Shown here one piece after another: positions 9,221-19,277 of a stretch of DNA of 64,000 bases. This DNA is from CAVPJW01 sp963705525 (GTDB lineage: Bacteria; Acidobacteriota; Vicinamibacteria; Vicinamibacterales; CAVPJW01): assembly GCA_963705525.1 (NCBI GenBank), contig CAVPJW010000003.1:62001-126000 (forward strand), in the 5' to 3' direction. The notes under the pieces were generated by a model. That model made no database searches. It saw nothing but the letters and a program-made list of their open reading frames with translations, and was not told where the DNA came from. Every line of letters starts with the position of its first letter. The first letter of the stretch is position 1. Position numbers and translations under genes: made by a program.

Positions 9221-9827
9221 CTCCTGGAAATTGGTCGCCACGCTGACGCTGGCCATGACGGCGTGCAGCGCTCCGCCCCCAGCGGACGACCCGTCAGGCT
9301 ACGTTCGTGGGATGGCAGCCGCGCGCGCGGAAAAGGATGTCATGTTCCGCGGGGCCGCCGATTCACCCATTCCCGTCCCACGACGCGCGGAGCTCCTGCC
9401 GCTCGAATACTACGCGCCCGATCCTGATTACAGCGTGCCCGCGTCCCTGACGCCGGCGGGGCCCCGCGAAGTCATTCAGATGCCGACCTCGACCGGCCAG
9501 ACGCGATCCATGGAACGCGTCGGCCGACTCTCGTTCACGCTCAAAGGCACGCCCTTGACGCTTGGTGCGTTCATCGAATCCGGATCGACGAGCGTCGAAC
9601 GCCTGTTCGTGCCGTTCATGGATCGGACGAGCGGATCTTCCACGTACTCCGCGGGCCGCTATCTCGACCTCGACAGGACAGCGACCGGTCTCTACCTGAT
9701 CGACTTCAATCGCGCCTACAACCCCTACTGCTACTACAACGCCACCTATGATTGCCCGTTTCCACCTCCAGAGAACCGGCTTGGTATTTCGATCGAGGCC
9801 GGCGAACGCGTGAAAAGGAGTTCTTAG
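9210..9827 (+). CDS. DUF1684 domain lipoprotein
   Basis: I place the start at TTG 9210, overlapping the dehydrogenase stop; TTG 9189 is an alternative seven codons longer. A signal sequence ends in a lipobox-like AMTAC, predicting a lipid-anchored protein. The DUF1684 pattern is clear: EKDVMFR, LPLEYYAPDPDY, a beta-rich middle, SAGRYLDLD and LIDFNRAYNPYCYYNATYDCPFPPPENRL near the end. The biochemical role of the family is not established. The last two codons and stop (AGT TCT TAG) fall inside the left arm of an intergenic inverted repeat. Confidence 0.85.
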   Translation: MARDSWKLVATLTLAMTACSAPPPADDPSGYVRGMAAARAEKDVMFRGAADSPIPVPRRAELLPLEYYAPDPDYSVPASLTPAGPREVIQMPTSTGQTRSMERVGRLSFTLKGTPLTLGAFIESGSTSVERLFVPFMDRTSGSSTYSAGRYLDLDRTATGLYLIDFNRAYNPYCYYNATYDCPFPPPENRLGISIEAGERVKRSS

Positions 9828-9883
9828 TTCTTGGTTCTGAGTTCTTGGCTCCGCACTAAGAACCAGTACAAGAACCAAGAACT
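9818..9883. repeat. Intergenic inverted repeat of the GTTCTTA family (copy 1)
   Basis: The left arm is built from AGTTCTTAG, TTCTTGGTTCT and GAGTTCTTGG. The right arm has AAGAACCAG and AAGAACCAAGAACTT, so most of the element could fold into one long imperfect hairpin. The element overlaps the DUF1684 stop codon and ends 11 nt before the next start codon. Related copies lie at 40656, 42977, 47278, 48747 and 59388. Confidence 0.75.
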
Positions 9884-9894
9884 TACCTATTCCC

Positions 9895-10558
9895 ATGCTA
9901 GCCGCGGTCGTCTTCGATTTTGACGGAGTGCTGGCGAACACCGAGCCTCTGCATTTCCTGGCGCTCCAGGAAACGATGCGGTCTACCGGCATCGATCTGA
10001 CAGAACCCGATTACTACAGGCGCTACATCGGACTGGACGATGAAGATGGAATAAGGGCTATCGGTCGAGACAGGGCGCATACGTTCCAGACGAATGAGCT
10101 GCAGGATCTACTCGCACAGAAAGGACGAATCACCGAGCGCCTGATGCGCGAATCCGGCGCACTCTTTCCTGGCGCCGCGGAGTGCGTCCGGCGCATGCAC
10201 GGCAAGGTGCTGCTTGGCATTGCGTCTGGCGCTCGGCGAATCGAAATCGACATCGTTCTCGCGCGCGTGGGACTTCGCGACGAGTTCACCTGCATCGTCG
10301 CATCGGGCGATACCGCGCGGCCGAAACCCGCTCCCGACCCTTATCTTCGCGCGGCCGCGCTTCTCGGCGTACCGCCAGAGACGGCCGTGGCCGTCGAGGA
10401 TTCGCATTTCGGCCTCGAGGCCGCGCGCGTCGCTGGAATGAAGAGCGTGGCCATCACCAACTCGATGCCGGCCGGACAAGCTCGCCGCCGCCGACGTCAT
10501 CGTCAAACACCTGGACGATGTGACGCTCGAGCGGCTTCGTGCGCTGACCATCGGTTGA
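9895..10558 (+). CDS. HAD-family phosphatase (beta-phosphoglucomutase-like), frame change near 10474
   Basis: Motif I is VFDFDGVLANTEP, motif II lies in LGIASGARR, the lysine is in ARPKPAPDPY, and motif IV is AVEDSHFGLEAA. These are typical of Gph/beta-PGM-type phosphatases. The initial frame goes to nonsense after SMPAG and stops at 10578. The +1 frame from 10475 instead reads DKLAAADVIVKHLDDVTLERLR and stops at 10558, a normal HAD C-terminus. A single extra G in the run 10471-10474 explains this. It may be a sequencing error or a recent mutation. The phosphorylated substrate is unknown. Confidence 0.8.
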
Positions 10559-10661
10559 AGGCCCACCGTGCTGTCTGAGTGCGCGAGATTGGACCTGCCT
10601 GACGCGCCCCCTTTCACGACCACTGGTGATTCATAATACGGGCGCACGGAGGCGCGACTGC

Positions 10662-11297
10662 ATGACGGGTCTGAGGTGGACGGCGTGGATCTGGGTGCTC
10701 GCCGCAATGGTGGTGATCCTCGCCGCGGGCATGGGCTCGGGGTGGGTCCTGCGTCAGTACAACGACACGCTTGGCTTCGATGCGGAGGCGGGCCGGATCG
10801 CCCAGGTGCTGCACGTGAAGCCCGGGCTGAATGTCGGCGACATCAGGGCAGGAAGCGGCAAGTGGTCCGTCGATCTTGCGCGGCGGGTCGGACCGGGTGG
10901 ACAGGTGTACGCCACGGTCGGACCCAATCCGGCGCACGAGATCTATCAGACCCTTGCCGAGGCGGACGTGAACAACGTCACGGTGATCACGCGGACGCCT
11001 GCCAATCTGCCGCGGCTGCCCATCGGCTGCTGCGATGCCATCCTCGTGCGGGCGGTGTTCCACGACTTCAAGGACCGGGCACAACTCGCCCACAGCCTGT
11101 TTCTCAACGCGCGACCAGGTGCGCGCGTGGCCATCATCGACTTCGACGAGGGAACGGCCGAACAGCAGAGCGGACACGGTATTTCGATGCAGATTCCCAT
11201 CAAGGACATGACCGAGGCCGGTTTCGTCCTGACCGAAAAAATCGAAGACTGGGCGGGACACGCGTACTGTCTGGTCTTCACGCGACCGGCCGATTAG
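10662..11297 (+). CDS. Membrane-anchored class I SAM-dependent methyltransferase
   Basis: ATG 10662 is preceded by GGAGG (10648-10652) at good spacing. The first ~28 residues form one hydrophobic anchor (AWIWVLAAMVVILAAGMGSG). A Rossmann methyltransferase fold follows: a motif-I-like VGDIRAGSGKWSVDLA, an acidic/post-I region VYATVGPNP, and motif IV CDAILVRAVFHDF. The side on which the catalytic domain lies is not clear. A CATAAT hexamer at 10632-10637 could be a -10 element. The gene converges on the RND transporter and overlaps its 3' end by 20 nt. The substrate is unknown. Confidence 0.75.
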   Translation: MTGLRWTAWIWVLAAMVVILAAGMGSGWVLRQYNDTLGFDAEAGRIAQVLHVKPGLNVGDIRAGSGKWSVDLARRVGPGGQVYATVGPNPAHEIYQTLAEADVNNVTVITRTPANLPRLPIGCCDAILVRAVFHDFKDRAQLAHSLFLNARPGARVAIIDFDEGTAEQQSGHGISMQIPIKDMTEAGFVLTEKIEDWAGHAYCLVFTRPAD

Positions 11298-14200
11298 GCG
11301 AGCCGACACCGCGAGTCAGCGGTCTCCGCGGCCGGGACAGTTCGATCGTGCCTCGGCGAACCTGGCCTCTGCGCCAGATGGCGTACGCGGCCGGCAGCAC
11401 GAGCAGCGTCAGAAACATGCACGACCACAGGCCGCCGACCACCGGAGCAGCCGTGCGCGCCGAGACGTCCGCGCCGACCCCCGATTCCCACAACAATGGC
11501 AACAGACCCAACACGGTGGTCGCCACCGTCATGACGAGTGGGCGGACCCGCCTCGAGGCGCCTTCAATCACGGCCGCGTCCACGTCCTCAACAATGTGAA
11601 TGCGGCCCTCTCGCTGGTGCCGCTGAAATGCTTCATCGAGGTAGACGACCATGACGATGCCGGTCTCGGCCGCGACCCCGCCGACCGCGATGAGGCCGAC
11701 CCACACCGCAGTGGACAGGTTGTATTTGAGCGCCGCCAGAAGCCAGACGCTGCCGGCCACCGCAAACGGGAGGGACAGCAGCACGAGCAGCGTCTGCGGC
11801 CAGCCGCGCATCGACAGATACAGCAAGGCGACGATCAGTACGAAAGTCAGCGGCAACACCGTCCGCATCCGTGCCTCCATCTCGGCCATGAACTGCGTAC
11901 TGACCTGTCCATTGGAGGCGATATCCCGACGGAAGCTGGAGGCTCCGCGCCACGAGCGCTTTGGCGTCCCTGACCCACCCCCCGAGATCCCGCTGCGCGA
12001 GATCGATGTCGGCAAAGACGTAGCCCACGAGCACACCATTCTCGTCCTTGATCATCGGAGGGCCGGTGACCACCCGGATGTCGGCGAGCGCGCCGAGCGG
12101 CACGGCGGCGTTTGGCTGTTGCCAGCGATCGCTGGAATCCGCATCGCTGCGCGCGCCGCCCATGAACCCTGCACTCTGCATCGACGCGGCGTTGCTTCCA
12201 GCGGCCGACGTTGCCGACCGGCCGCCTGTTGATCCGCTCATGCCGCCCATCGACGCCGTGGCGCCGCCCACACCCGTCGGGCGCATCGCACTCGCCTCGG
12301 GACTCGACCCGCTGCCCGCGCCACCCGCCTCGGGCTCCGCAACGGCTTCGCTCGACGGCACGGGCACGAGGATGGCTCGGAGGGCTTCTGGGTCTGCGCG
12401 GTAGTCGGCCGCGTAGCGGAGGTTCACGGAGAAACGCGACCGACCGGCGATCACGGTCGAGACCGGCATCCCGCCGACGGCGGCTTCCACGACGTCGTTC
12501 ACGTCGCGCACCGTCAGGCCGTAGCGCGCGATGTCAACACGGTTCGGGGTGATATCGATGTACTCGCGGCCCGTCTGGCGTTCAGCAAACGTGCTCCGCG
12601 TGCCGGGCACGCCGCGAAGTATTCCCTCGAGCGCGATGGACAGCCGCTCGATCTCGGCGAGATCGTTTCCGAACACTTTGATGCCCACCGGTGTGCGCAC
12701 GCCCGTGGTCAGCATGTCAATCCGTGTACGAATGGGCGGCGCAATCGCCATCTGGTAGCCCGGCATGCGCAGCGCCTGGTCCAGATCGCGGGCGAGCTCG
12801 TCGAGTGCCCGGCGTCGCCGGTCGGGCCAGAGGCGACGGAGCGGCGATTTGAGCCAGTCCGGTGCCCACGAGTCATACCACCGCTCCACTGAATGCTCGG
12901 GCCACGCGTCGCGCGCCTTCAGCATCACGACCGACTCGATCATGTCGAGCTGCGCAGGGTCCGTGGCCGTCTCAGCGCGACCGACCTTCCCGTGGACGGA
13001 CGCGACCTCGGGAAAGCTCATGATGACGCGATTCTGAACCGCAAGCGCCTGCCGCGCCTCTTCGATCGCAATCCCCGGAAACGTCGTCGGCATCACGAGG
13101 AGAGAGCCTTCGTCGAGCGGGGGCATGAACTCCGAGCCCAGACGCAGAAACACCGGGATCGTTCCGACCATGACCCCAATAGCCGCGACGACCACCATGA
13201 AACGCCAACGGACCATGAGCCTCACGACGGGCTCATAGATCCGGCCCAGCAGTCGAGTCACGGGGTTCTCTTCCTCCGTGCGAAAGCGGCCACGAAGGAG
13301 CAACACCATCAGCGGCGGCGCGAGCGTGATGGATAGGATTGACGCCGCGAACATCGCGAGGGTCTTGGTATAGGCAAGCGGTCGGAACAGGCGCCCCGCC
13401 TGCCCTGCGAGCGTGAAAATGGGCATGAAACTGACGGTGATGAGGAGAAGCGAAAAGAAGATCGGCCGTCCGACCTCCTTGCACGCATCCACGATGATGC
13501 GTTGCCGATTCGTGTTGGGGGGCGCAGCCGCGAGTCGGACGTGCGCGTTCTCGATGAGCACGATGGCGGCATCGGCGAGCTCGCCGATGGCAATGGCAAT
13601 GCCACCGAGCGACATGATGTTCGACGTTAGCCCCAGATACCGAATCGCGATGAACGAGAGCAAGACCGACAGTGGCAGCACGATCATTGCGACCAGCGCG
13701 GATCGCGCGTGGAACAGGAAGATCAGACAGATGATCGCGACGATGATGGCTTCCTCGACGAGCGTGTTCTTGAGCGTTTCGATGGAACCGAGGATCAGCT
13801 CCGAGCGGTCATAGGTAGGAACCAGGCGCACGCCCTCCGGCAGGGCCAATGTGGCGACCTGGGTCTTGAGGGCGTCGATCACCCGGAGCGCGTTCGAGCC
13901 GATGCGCATGACGACAATGCCCCCCACGGCTTCGCCGCGCCCGTTCCAGTCGGCCGCTCCCCGGCGGATCTCGGGCCCGTACTGAACGGTCGCCACGTCC
14001 CGGAGGCGAATGGGCGCCCCACCCGCGCCGAGTGTCACTACACTCTCTTCAAGATCCTCGAGGGTCTTCACGTAGCCGCGACCCCGCAGCACGTACTCAC
14101 GCCCTGCCAGTTCAAGCACCCGCGCGCCGACCTCAGAGTTTGCGTCGCGGACGGCGCGCGTGACATCGCCGAGCGTGAGACCGTACACGGTGAGTCGCGA

Positions 14201-14779
14201 CGGATCGAGGACGATCTGATACTGGCGCTCGAATCCGCCAAGCGACGCGACTTCGGCCACGCCCGCGACCGCCTGGAGTGTTGGCCGCACCGTGAAGTCC
14301 TGTAGTTCTCTCAGCCGGGCGAGGTCCAGCCTGCCCGACGTATCTTGGAGGACGTACTGGAAGACCCAGCCAACGCCCGTCGCGTCTGGTCCCAGCACGG
14401 GAGACACCGCCGGCGGCAGAATCTGCTGCACGCGGCCGAGTTGCTCGAGCACGCGCGTGCGCGCCCAGTAGATGTCGGTACCTTCGCCGAAGATGGCATA
14501 GATGAAGCTCATGCCGAACATCGAATAGCCCCGCACGGTACGCACACCGGGCGTGCTCTGAAGCGCGCGGACCAATGGATACGTGATCTGATCTTCGACG
14601 AGGTCAGGGCTGCGCCCCATCCACTCGGTATAGACAATCACCTGCGGGTCGGAGAGATCGGGCACCGCATCGAGCGGTGTCTTGCGGACAGAGTCCACCG
14701 CCCAGAGACTGAGTCCGACGACGGCGCCGAACACCAGCCAACGATGCCGGGCCGACAGCTCGATGATGCGTTCCACCAT
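11278..14779 (-). CDS. CusA/CzcA-family HME-RND efflux transporter, frame change near 11895
   Basis: An inner-membrane proton-driven metal exporter. It begins MVERIIELSARHRWLVFG and shows the family's first porter block (VPDLSDPQVIVYTEW) and the TM4 block AIGELADAAIVLIENAH with acidic residues for proton relay. The reading frame changes after LQWTGQY: the continuation FMAEMEARMRTVLPL through to the last TM helices is in a different frame. Removing one base near 11895 restores the CusA-like sequence. A Gly/Ser/Ala/Met-rich segment of roughly 80 residues (coded at about 12115-12365) interrupts the second periplasmic porter region. The gene lies 5 nt after the adaptor stop. Cu/Ag or a divalent metal is the likely substrate. 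Confidence 0.9.
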
Positions 14780-14784
14780 AACGG

Positions 14785-16035
14785 CTACCGATGCTCCGCA
14801 TGCGGATTGGTTGGCGGCGTCGGCGAACTGCTTTGCGGAGACGCCGGCGCGCTATGGGCGTGGCCAGTCCCCGCTCCGGAAGCGCGCAGCCGGCTCTCTG
14901 AATCGAGCAAAAAGACGCCCGACGCGACGACGCGCTCGCCGTCTGTCAAGCCGCTCTGGATTTCGACGCGTTCAGCCAGTCTGGCCCCGAGCGTGACTGG
15001 CCGAGGCTCGAAACGTCCTGGCGACGTCGCCACGAACACATGCTGCGCCAGCCCGGTATCCACGACGGCGTCACGCGGCACCGTCAAGACGCGGCGAGTC
15101 GTGATCCGGAATTCGGCCGTGCCATACAGGCCCGGTCTCAGCGCGCCGCTGGAGTTGGACGCGACGAGACGCACGCGGACCGTCCGCGTCCGCTCGGTCA
15201 ACGTTGGATAAATGAACGCGACGCGGGCCGTGAGGGCCGCGCGGCCCGACCCCGGAAACGACAACACGGCGGGTGTTCCAATCGCGATGGCTCGAATGTC
15301 AGACTCCGGTACCTCGGCGAGGACCCACACCGATGACAGATCCGCCACCGTGATGAGTTCGGTCGACGGATCCACCGCGGTGCCGACGGAGATGCCGCGA
15401 TGCACGACAACGCCGCTCTGGGGCGCCACCACGGTGACGAGGCGCATCGCCTCGCCCGTGCGTTCAATGGTCTCGATATCGGTCTCTGTCATGCCGAGTA
15501 CTTTGAGACGCACGCGGCCGCTCTCGACGACCGCGCTTCTCAGGCCGCTCGCGGCCTGGCGGCGTGCGACGAGGTACTCCGTCTGCGAGGACAGAAGTTC
15601 CTGGGAAAGGATCCGCGCCAGCGGCTCGCCCGCTCGAACCCGCTGTCCCGTGGTGTTCACAAGGAGTTCTTCCACCCACCCGGCCACTCGCGTGTGGGCG
15701 TGCGAGATCCGTGATTCATCTGGAACGACCGTCGCGACCGCACGCAGGGGCTGTGACAACGTCTCTGCGTGGACGTTTTCCAAGCGAATGCCCAGTGACT
15801 CGATCGTTGACGCGTCCACGTCGATCGCGGCCCGCTCGTGCCCGGTGTGCTCTCCCACCGCAGCCGAGTGGTCGGCAGGATAAGCGGTGGTTGCTGATGT
15901 CTGCTCCACGTGCAGCGAGAAGGGCCACCCATTACGCACGTGTTGCAGCAGCAGGATGGCCGTCAGCACCGAGACCGTCGCCAGCACGCTGAGAGCCGCC
16001 ACACGAAATCGCGAGAACCCTGGTGTGGTCGTCAT
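14785..16035 (-). CDS. RND periplasmic adaptor (CusB/CzcB-like membrane fusion protein)
   Basis: ATG 16035 overlaps the TolC-like stop by 4 nt (ATGA). An N-terminal TM segment (VAALSVLATVSVLTAILLL) is followed by a lipoyl/barrel-sandwich region: VAGWVEELLVNTTGQRVRAGEPL and VVAPQSGVVVHRGISVGTAVDP. A short helical hairpin lies between these halves, then beta-barrel and membrane-proximal domains (LRPGLYGTAEF, LTVPRDAVVDTG). His-containing stretches near the N-terminus (DHSAAVGEHTGH) and at the C-terminus (GTGHAHS, NPHAEHR) fit metal binding. It should join the TolC-like channel and the CusA-like pump. Confidence 0.92.
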   Translation of the reverse strand: MTTTPGFSRFRVAALSVLATVSVLTAILLLQHVRNGWPFSLHVEQTSATTAYPADHSAAVGEHTGHERAAIDVDASTIESLGIRLENVHAETLSQPLRAVATVVPDESRISHAHTRVAGWVEELLVNTTGQRVRAGEPLARILSQELLSSQTEYLVARRQAASGLRSAVVESGRVRLKVLGMTETDIETIERTGEAMRLVTVVAPQSGVVVHRGISVGTAVDPSTELITVADLSSVWVLAEVPESDIRAIAIGTPAVLSFPGSGRAALTARVAFIYPTLTERTRTVRVRLVASNSSGALRPGLYGTAEFRITTRRVLTVPRDAVVDTGLAQHVFVATSPGRFEPRPVTLGARLAERVEIQSGLTDGERVVASGVFLLDSESRLRASGAGTGHAHSAPASPQSSSPTPPTNPHAEHR

Positions 16036-17339
16036 GGCACGATTGCCTCGTACGTTCCAATGGCGCGGCCCAGGCGCGCCCACGCCAGGCCGAGCGTGAC
16101 TTCAGATTCGATCACGTCCGACTGGGTGACCCACAACGCCTGCACTGCTTCGAGCACGCTGACGAGCGGCAGACGACCCGCGGCATACGCACCCAGCGCC
16201 GGGTCGATCGTGTTCCGCGCTCGTGGCAGTACTTCGTCTCTGAGGGAACGGAGACGCGTTTGTGCGGCATCAACCTGATTGAGTGCCGCCGCCGCCTGTC
16301 CTTCCACCATCCGCTGCATGGCTTCGAGCTCAGCATTGGCCATGTCTCGCATCGCCTCGGCTTCGGCTACGCCAGCACGAAGCTTGCTTCGCCAGATGGG
16401 CAGACTTACGCCGACCATCAACATCACGCCGGTCCCATCGGTCATCGTGTAGGAAGGACCCGTTCGGATGGTGGCCATTGGTTTGTACATGTCGCGCATG
16501 ACCAGCACGTCCGCACTCGCGCGGGCGATCTCGGAACGACCGGCCGCGAGTTCGGGACGCTCGGCGAGCAAGGGCTTCAACGAGGACCACGCTGGAGTCG
16601 GTCGTACGAAAGCTCGCGGATCAAGTGGTGGCACCGCCTGATCCGCATCACGTCCCAGGCTCACGTTGAGCATGACTTCGGCGGCTCGTATCTCGCCGGT
16701 GAACGCGAGGGATAGACCCTCGAGCCTCGCGACTTCGACCTCCCCGCGCAGCACGTCGGACTGAGGGCCTGCCCCGCCAGCGTACCGGGCGTTCGCCGCT
16801 GACACGACCTGACGCGCGAGCGCGAGTTGCTCCTCGAGAACCTGCGCCGATTGGCGTCGCTCGTGGAGCATGAAGAATGCAGTGACCGCTTCGAGGGACA
16901 CGTCGAGCGTGGTGCGGGTAGCATCCGCCCGCGCACGTTCCACGCCCGCCTCCGCCGCCTCACGACGATGCGTGCGAAGGCCCGACAACGGAAATCGCTG
17001 CTCGATCGCGATGCTGGCGTCAGCGCCTTCGAGCGTGAACGGCAGATGGTCGATCGAAGGCGACACCATCGGATCCTCGAGCGCCGATGCGATAGCAGGG
17101 CGCTCGACCGCTGCACGCGTCGCCGCGCGTGCCGCGTTGACCTCCGAGCGGCGCTCGCGAGCCAGACGCAGGACGTCTTCGACTCGAAGCGGCGAGGGCA
17201 GCGGTTCGATCGTCTGCGCCTCTACCTGTCCGCTCAGTGCAAGCAGGACGAACAGAATCGTCAGCGATCTGAGGCGGCGTGAATTTGCTCGAACCTGGAG
17301 ATCGGCGTTCGCTCGCCGATCACGAATGCCAGTCGTCAT
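16032..17339 (-). CDS. TolC-family outer-membrane efflux protein (CusC-like)
   Basis: This is the first gene of the efflux operon. ATG 17339 has a GGAGG Shine-Dalgarno (plus-strand CCTCC 17348-17352) eight nt upstream. A signal segment (LTILFVLLALSGQVEAQ) precedes two repeated helical OEP domains. Examples are VEDVLRLARERRSEVNAARA, QRFPLSGLRTHRREAAEAGV and the second half with RPELAAGRSEIARASADV. The length of 435 residues is normal. It forms the outer-membrane channel for the downstream adaptor and RND pump. Confidence 0.92.
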   Translation of the reverse strand: MTTGIRDRRANADLQVRANSRRLRSLTILFVLLALSGQVEAQTIEPLPSPLRVEDVLRLARERRSEVNAARAATRAAVERPAIASALEDPMVSPSIDHLPFTLEGADASIAIEQRFPLSGLRTHRREAAEAGVERARADATRTTLDVSLEAVTAFFMLHERRQSAQVLEEQLALARQVVSAANARYAGGAGPQSDVLRGEVEVARLEGLSLAFTGEIRAAEVMLNVSLGRDADQAVPPLDPRAFVRPTPAWSSLKPLLAERPELAAGRSEIARASADVLVMRDMYKPMATIRTGPSYTMTDGTGVMLMVGVSLPIWRSKLRAGVAEAEAMRDMANAELEAMQRMVEGQAAAALNQVDAAQTRLRSLRDEVLPRARNTIDPALGAYAAGRLPLVSVLEAVQALWVTQSDVIESEVTLGLAWARLGRAIGTYEAIVP

Positions 17340-17479
17340 GGACTGATCCTCCGACTAGACCTGCTTGTAACCCGCTGCTCGAACTCTCGGAGCTGCGCCT
17401 TTCTCGCGGTGCGTGCTCGCGTGCGTCACAACGCCGCGACGACCGCAGCTTCAGGAAAGACGCTGATGTGGATCGATGA

Positions 17480-17854
17480 TCAGATCAGAAAGGTGACGTA
17501 CAGCGTATGCAGGTCGACTGACTGGTGTCCGTGGGGAGGGCTGTAGGCCCGAAGGTCCGACGTGGATTGCAGAGTGCTGAGCGCCGAGACCGCGATGGCT
17601 GAAACGGGACCAACCAGCTTGATGATATCGATGCGGCCGCTGGATGCTTCGTTGGGCTGGGCCGGTGTCGCCGGATCTGGCGTCTGATTGCCAGCGCAGC
17701 ATGAGAAAGTCGGAATGTGCCGACAGCTTTGCTGTTGGACAGGACAATTGCTGTGAGGCACTCCGACGGCGGCGACGCTCATCGAGCCGGGTACCAAAAA
17801 AGCGGCTGCCAATAGCATCACCATCCCGCGCCGAAGGATCGAGAACAGAGACAT
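17480..17854 (-). CDS. Small exported Cys-rich protein upstream of the efflux operon
   Basis: The start ATG 17854 gives 124 residues beginning with a signal-like segment (MVMLLAAAFLVPGSMSVAAV). The mature N-terminus carries a cysteine cluster (HSNCPVQQQSC then FSCCAGNQ), and histidines lie near the C-terminus (PPHGHQSVDLHT). It lies 140 bp upstream of the efflux operon on the same strand. A periplasmic metal-binding or sensing role is inferred only from the Cys/His content and position. I recognise no named family. An upstream frame extension to 17971 lacks signal-like character and is probably not translated. Confidence 0.55.
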   Translation of the reverse strand: MSLFSILRRGMVMLLAAAFLVPGSMSVAAVGVPHSNCPVQQQSCRHIPTFSCCAGNQTPDPATPAQPNEASSGRIDIIKLVGPVSAIAVSALSTLQSTSDLRAYSPPHGHQSVDLHTLYVTFLI

Positions 17855-18032
17855 CAGCAGATCAGGAAGCAGGTCTCGTGCCAGTAGTCGAGGCGGCTGG
17901 TTTTCGGCTAGACACGGCCGGTGCGTGGCGACATCGCTGAATTCTCCGCACGTGTGCGGGAATTCCCACACCTCATTGGTTACTGCCAGCTCTTCAAATC
18001 GTCAATTGCTGTTGGCACATCTCCCGTGGAGA

Positions 18033-18506
18033 CTACCGCTTCCTCAGAGATATCTGGCCGTGATCGTACCACCCCCCACAATCATTTGTGCCCTCGTAGG
18101 AACCGTGCATCTCCTGCATGAGATCGTCCATATCGAAGGTACCGGTTGCAGTCGAGCGACAGCCGCGCGACATCATCGAGCCCATCGGCATGGTCATCGT
18201 GAAGCTGCCAGTCTTGCCGTTAATGCTCCCGGTGACCATCATTGCGCCATCCGAGAAGCCAGCGAGGTGCATCGTGCCCGAGAACGCCGAACCGTGTTGG
18301 GTTAACTGCCAGGTCAGGGCTCCAGTTCCTGTGCCCGACATACCGGACCCCATCATCGAGCCGCTCGAATCGGACGCGGCGCCGACCCAGGTTCCGTTCA
18401 GGGTCGCCATCGAACTCGGGCCTGGCAGAGCAGCCGATTGCGAGCCGCACGCCGCAGCGGCGGCCGTGCTCCCGAGCATAAAGAGAACGAAGATCCGCCG
18501 GCACAT
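18033..18506 (-). CDS. Hypothetical lipoprotein, Met/Gly/Ser-rich
   Basis: ATG 18506 has GGAGG five nt upstream. The N-terminus (CRRIFVLFMLGSTAAAAAC) is a lipoprotein signal peptide. The mature 130-odd residues are beta-rich (LNGTWVGAASD, LTWQLTQHGSAFSGTMHLAG, SINGKTGSFTMTMPMG) and contain two Met-rich stretches (SMMGSGMSG, MPMGSMMS). They end with NDCGGWYDHGQISLRKR. The Met content beside a CusA-type operon could suit soft-metal contact, but this is speculation. No family is recognised. Confidence 0.65.
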   Translation of the reverse strand: MCRRIFVLFMLGSTAAAAACGSQSAALPGPSSMATLNGTWVGAASDSSGSMMGSGMSGTGTGALTWQLTQHGSAFSGTMHLAGFSDGAMMVTGSINGKTGSFTMTMPMGSMMSRGCRSTATGTFDMDDLMQEMHGSYEGTNDCGGWYDHGQISLRKR

Positions 18507-18532
18507 GACAACCTCCACAGTGCTCGGCTATC

Positions 18533-18973
18533 TTACTGAGGCGAACTTGCGGTTGCGGTGACACCTGCCTGCGTTTCGAGCGCATGAAGTGCTCGTCGCA
18601 GCCGTTCGTCGGCCTCGACCGCCACGGCGTGCAGGTCGGAGTTTTCGCCCACGACGCCGAGAGCAGCCAGCGGTACCATCGCCGCGACAACGGTCTCAGT
18701 CGGCCCAGCCTCATAGACGATGACGTTACATGGCAGGAGGAGACCGATCTCCAATTCCGCCTGGAGGGCACGATCAGCTAGTGGAGGGTTGCAGGCGCCG
18801 AGAATGACGTACTTGCGGAACTCGCGGCCCAGCTTCGTCCGTAATGTCGCCTGCACGTCGATGGTCGTCAGCACTCCAAAGCCCTCGGCCTTCAGCGCTT
18901 CGGTTGTGCGCGCGACCGCCGCATCCCACGGTAGTGCGACGGCAATTCTGATTCCGTAGGTCGATCCTTGCAT
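18533..18973 (-). CDS. DUF302 domain protein
   Basis: ATG 18973 yields 146 residues with the DUF302 layout: an amphipathic start (GIRIAVALPWDAAVARTTEAL), GFGVLTTIDVQATLRTKLG, YVILGACNPPLADRALQ, and LLLPCNVIVYEAGPTETVVAAM. DUF302 proteins are small alpha/beta proteins of unknown biochemistry that often occur beside metal-resistance genes. The frame continues upstream to 19195, but that part looks like non-coding extension. The Cys in LGACNPP and LLPCNV are family positions. Confidence 0.85.
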   Translation of the reverse strand: MQGSTYGIRIAVALPWDAAVARTTEALKAEGFGVLTTIDVQATLRTKLGREFRKYVILGACNPPLADRALQAELEIGLLLPCNVIVYEAGPTETVVAAMVPLAALGVVGENSDLHAVAVEADERLRRALHALETQAGVTATASSPQ

Positions 18974-19277
18974 AACAGCTCCCGTGTAGAGACGCCGAAT
19001 GTCACTGACGGTTACCCGCGGTCTGCCAGAGATTCCCCTGCAGAACCGGGCTGTGCGATCTTTTTGCAAGACCTGCACCATTCCTCCTTCATGAGGCCGG
19101 GAACATACTCGCCGGGTCTTAGCCCGGGCACGGTGAGGCGCACCTACAGCGGGACCCTCAATTCGAAGTACATCCCAGGTGTGGAACAAGAGCATCTATC
19201 CGGTGCAGGCAAGAAAATCCCACCGCGAGCAGCACGAAAATCTTGGCACCGTCCGAGTGAGTTGGCGCGGCCTCCCG
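18974..19277. other. Gene-free interval upstream of DUF302
   Basis: About 300 bp between the DUF302 start and the ThDP-enzyme stop. No convincing reading frame is seen on either strand. A short dyad, CCGGG-TCTTAG-CCCGG, lies near 19111-19126 and could form a small hairpin, but no T-run follows it in either direction. The DUF302 promoter should lie here; I cannot point to clear hexamers. Confidence 0.5.

Noticed and set aside
19111..19126. CCGGG-TCTTAG-CCCGG hairpin as an intrinsic terminator
   Set aside because: No T-run follows on either strand and no gene ends there, so there is no support beyond a short dyad.
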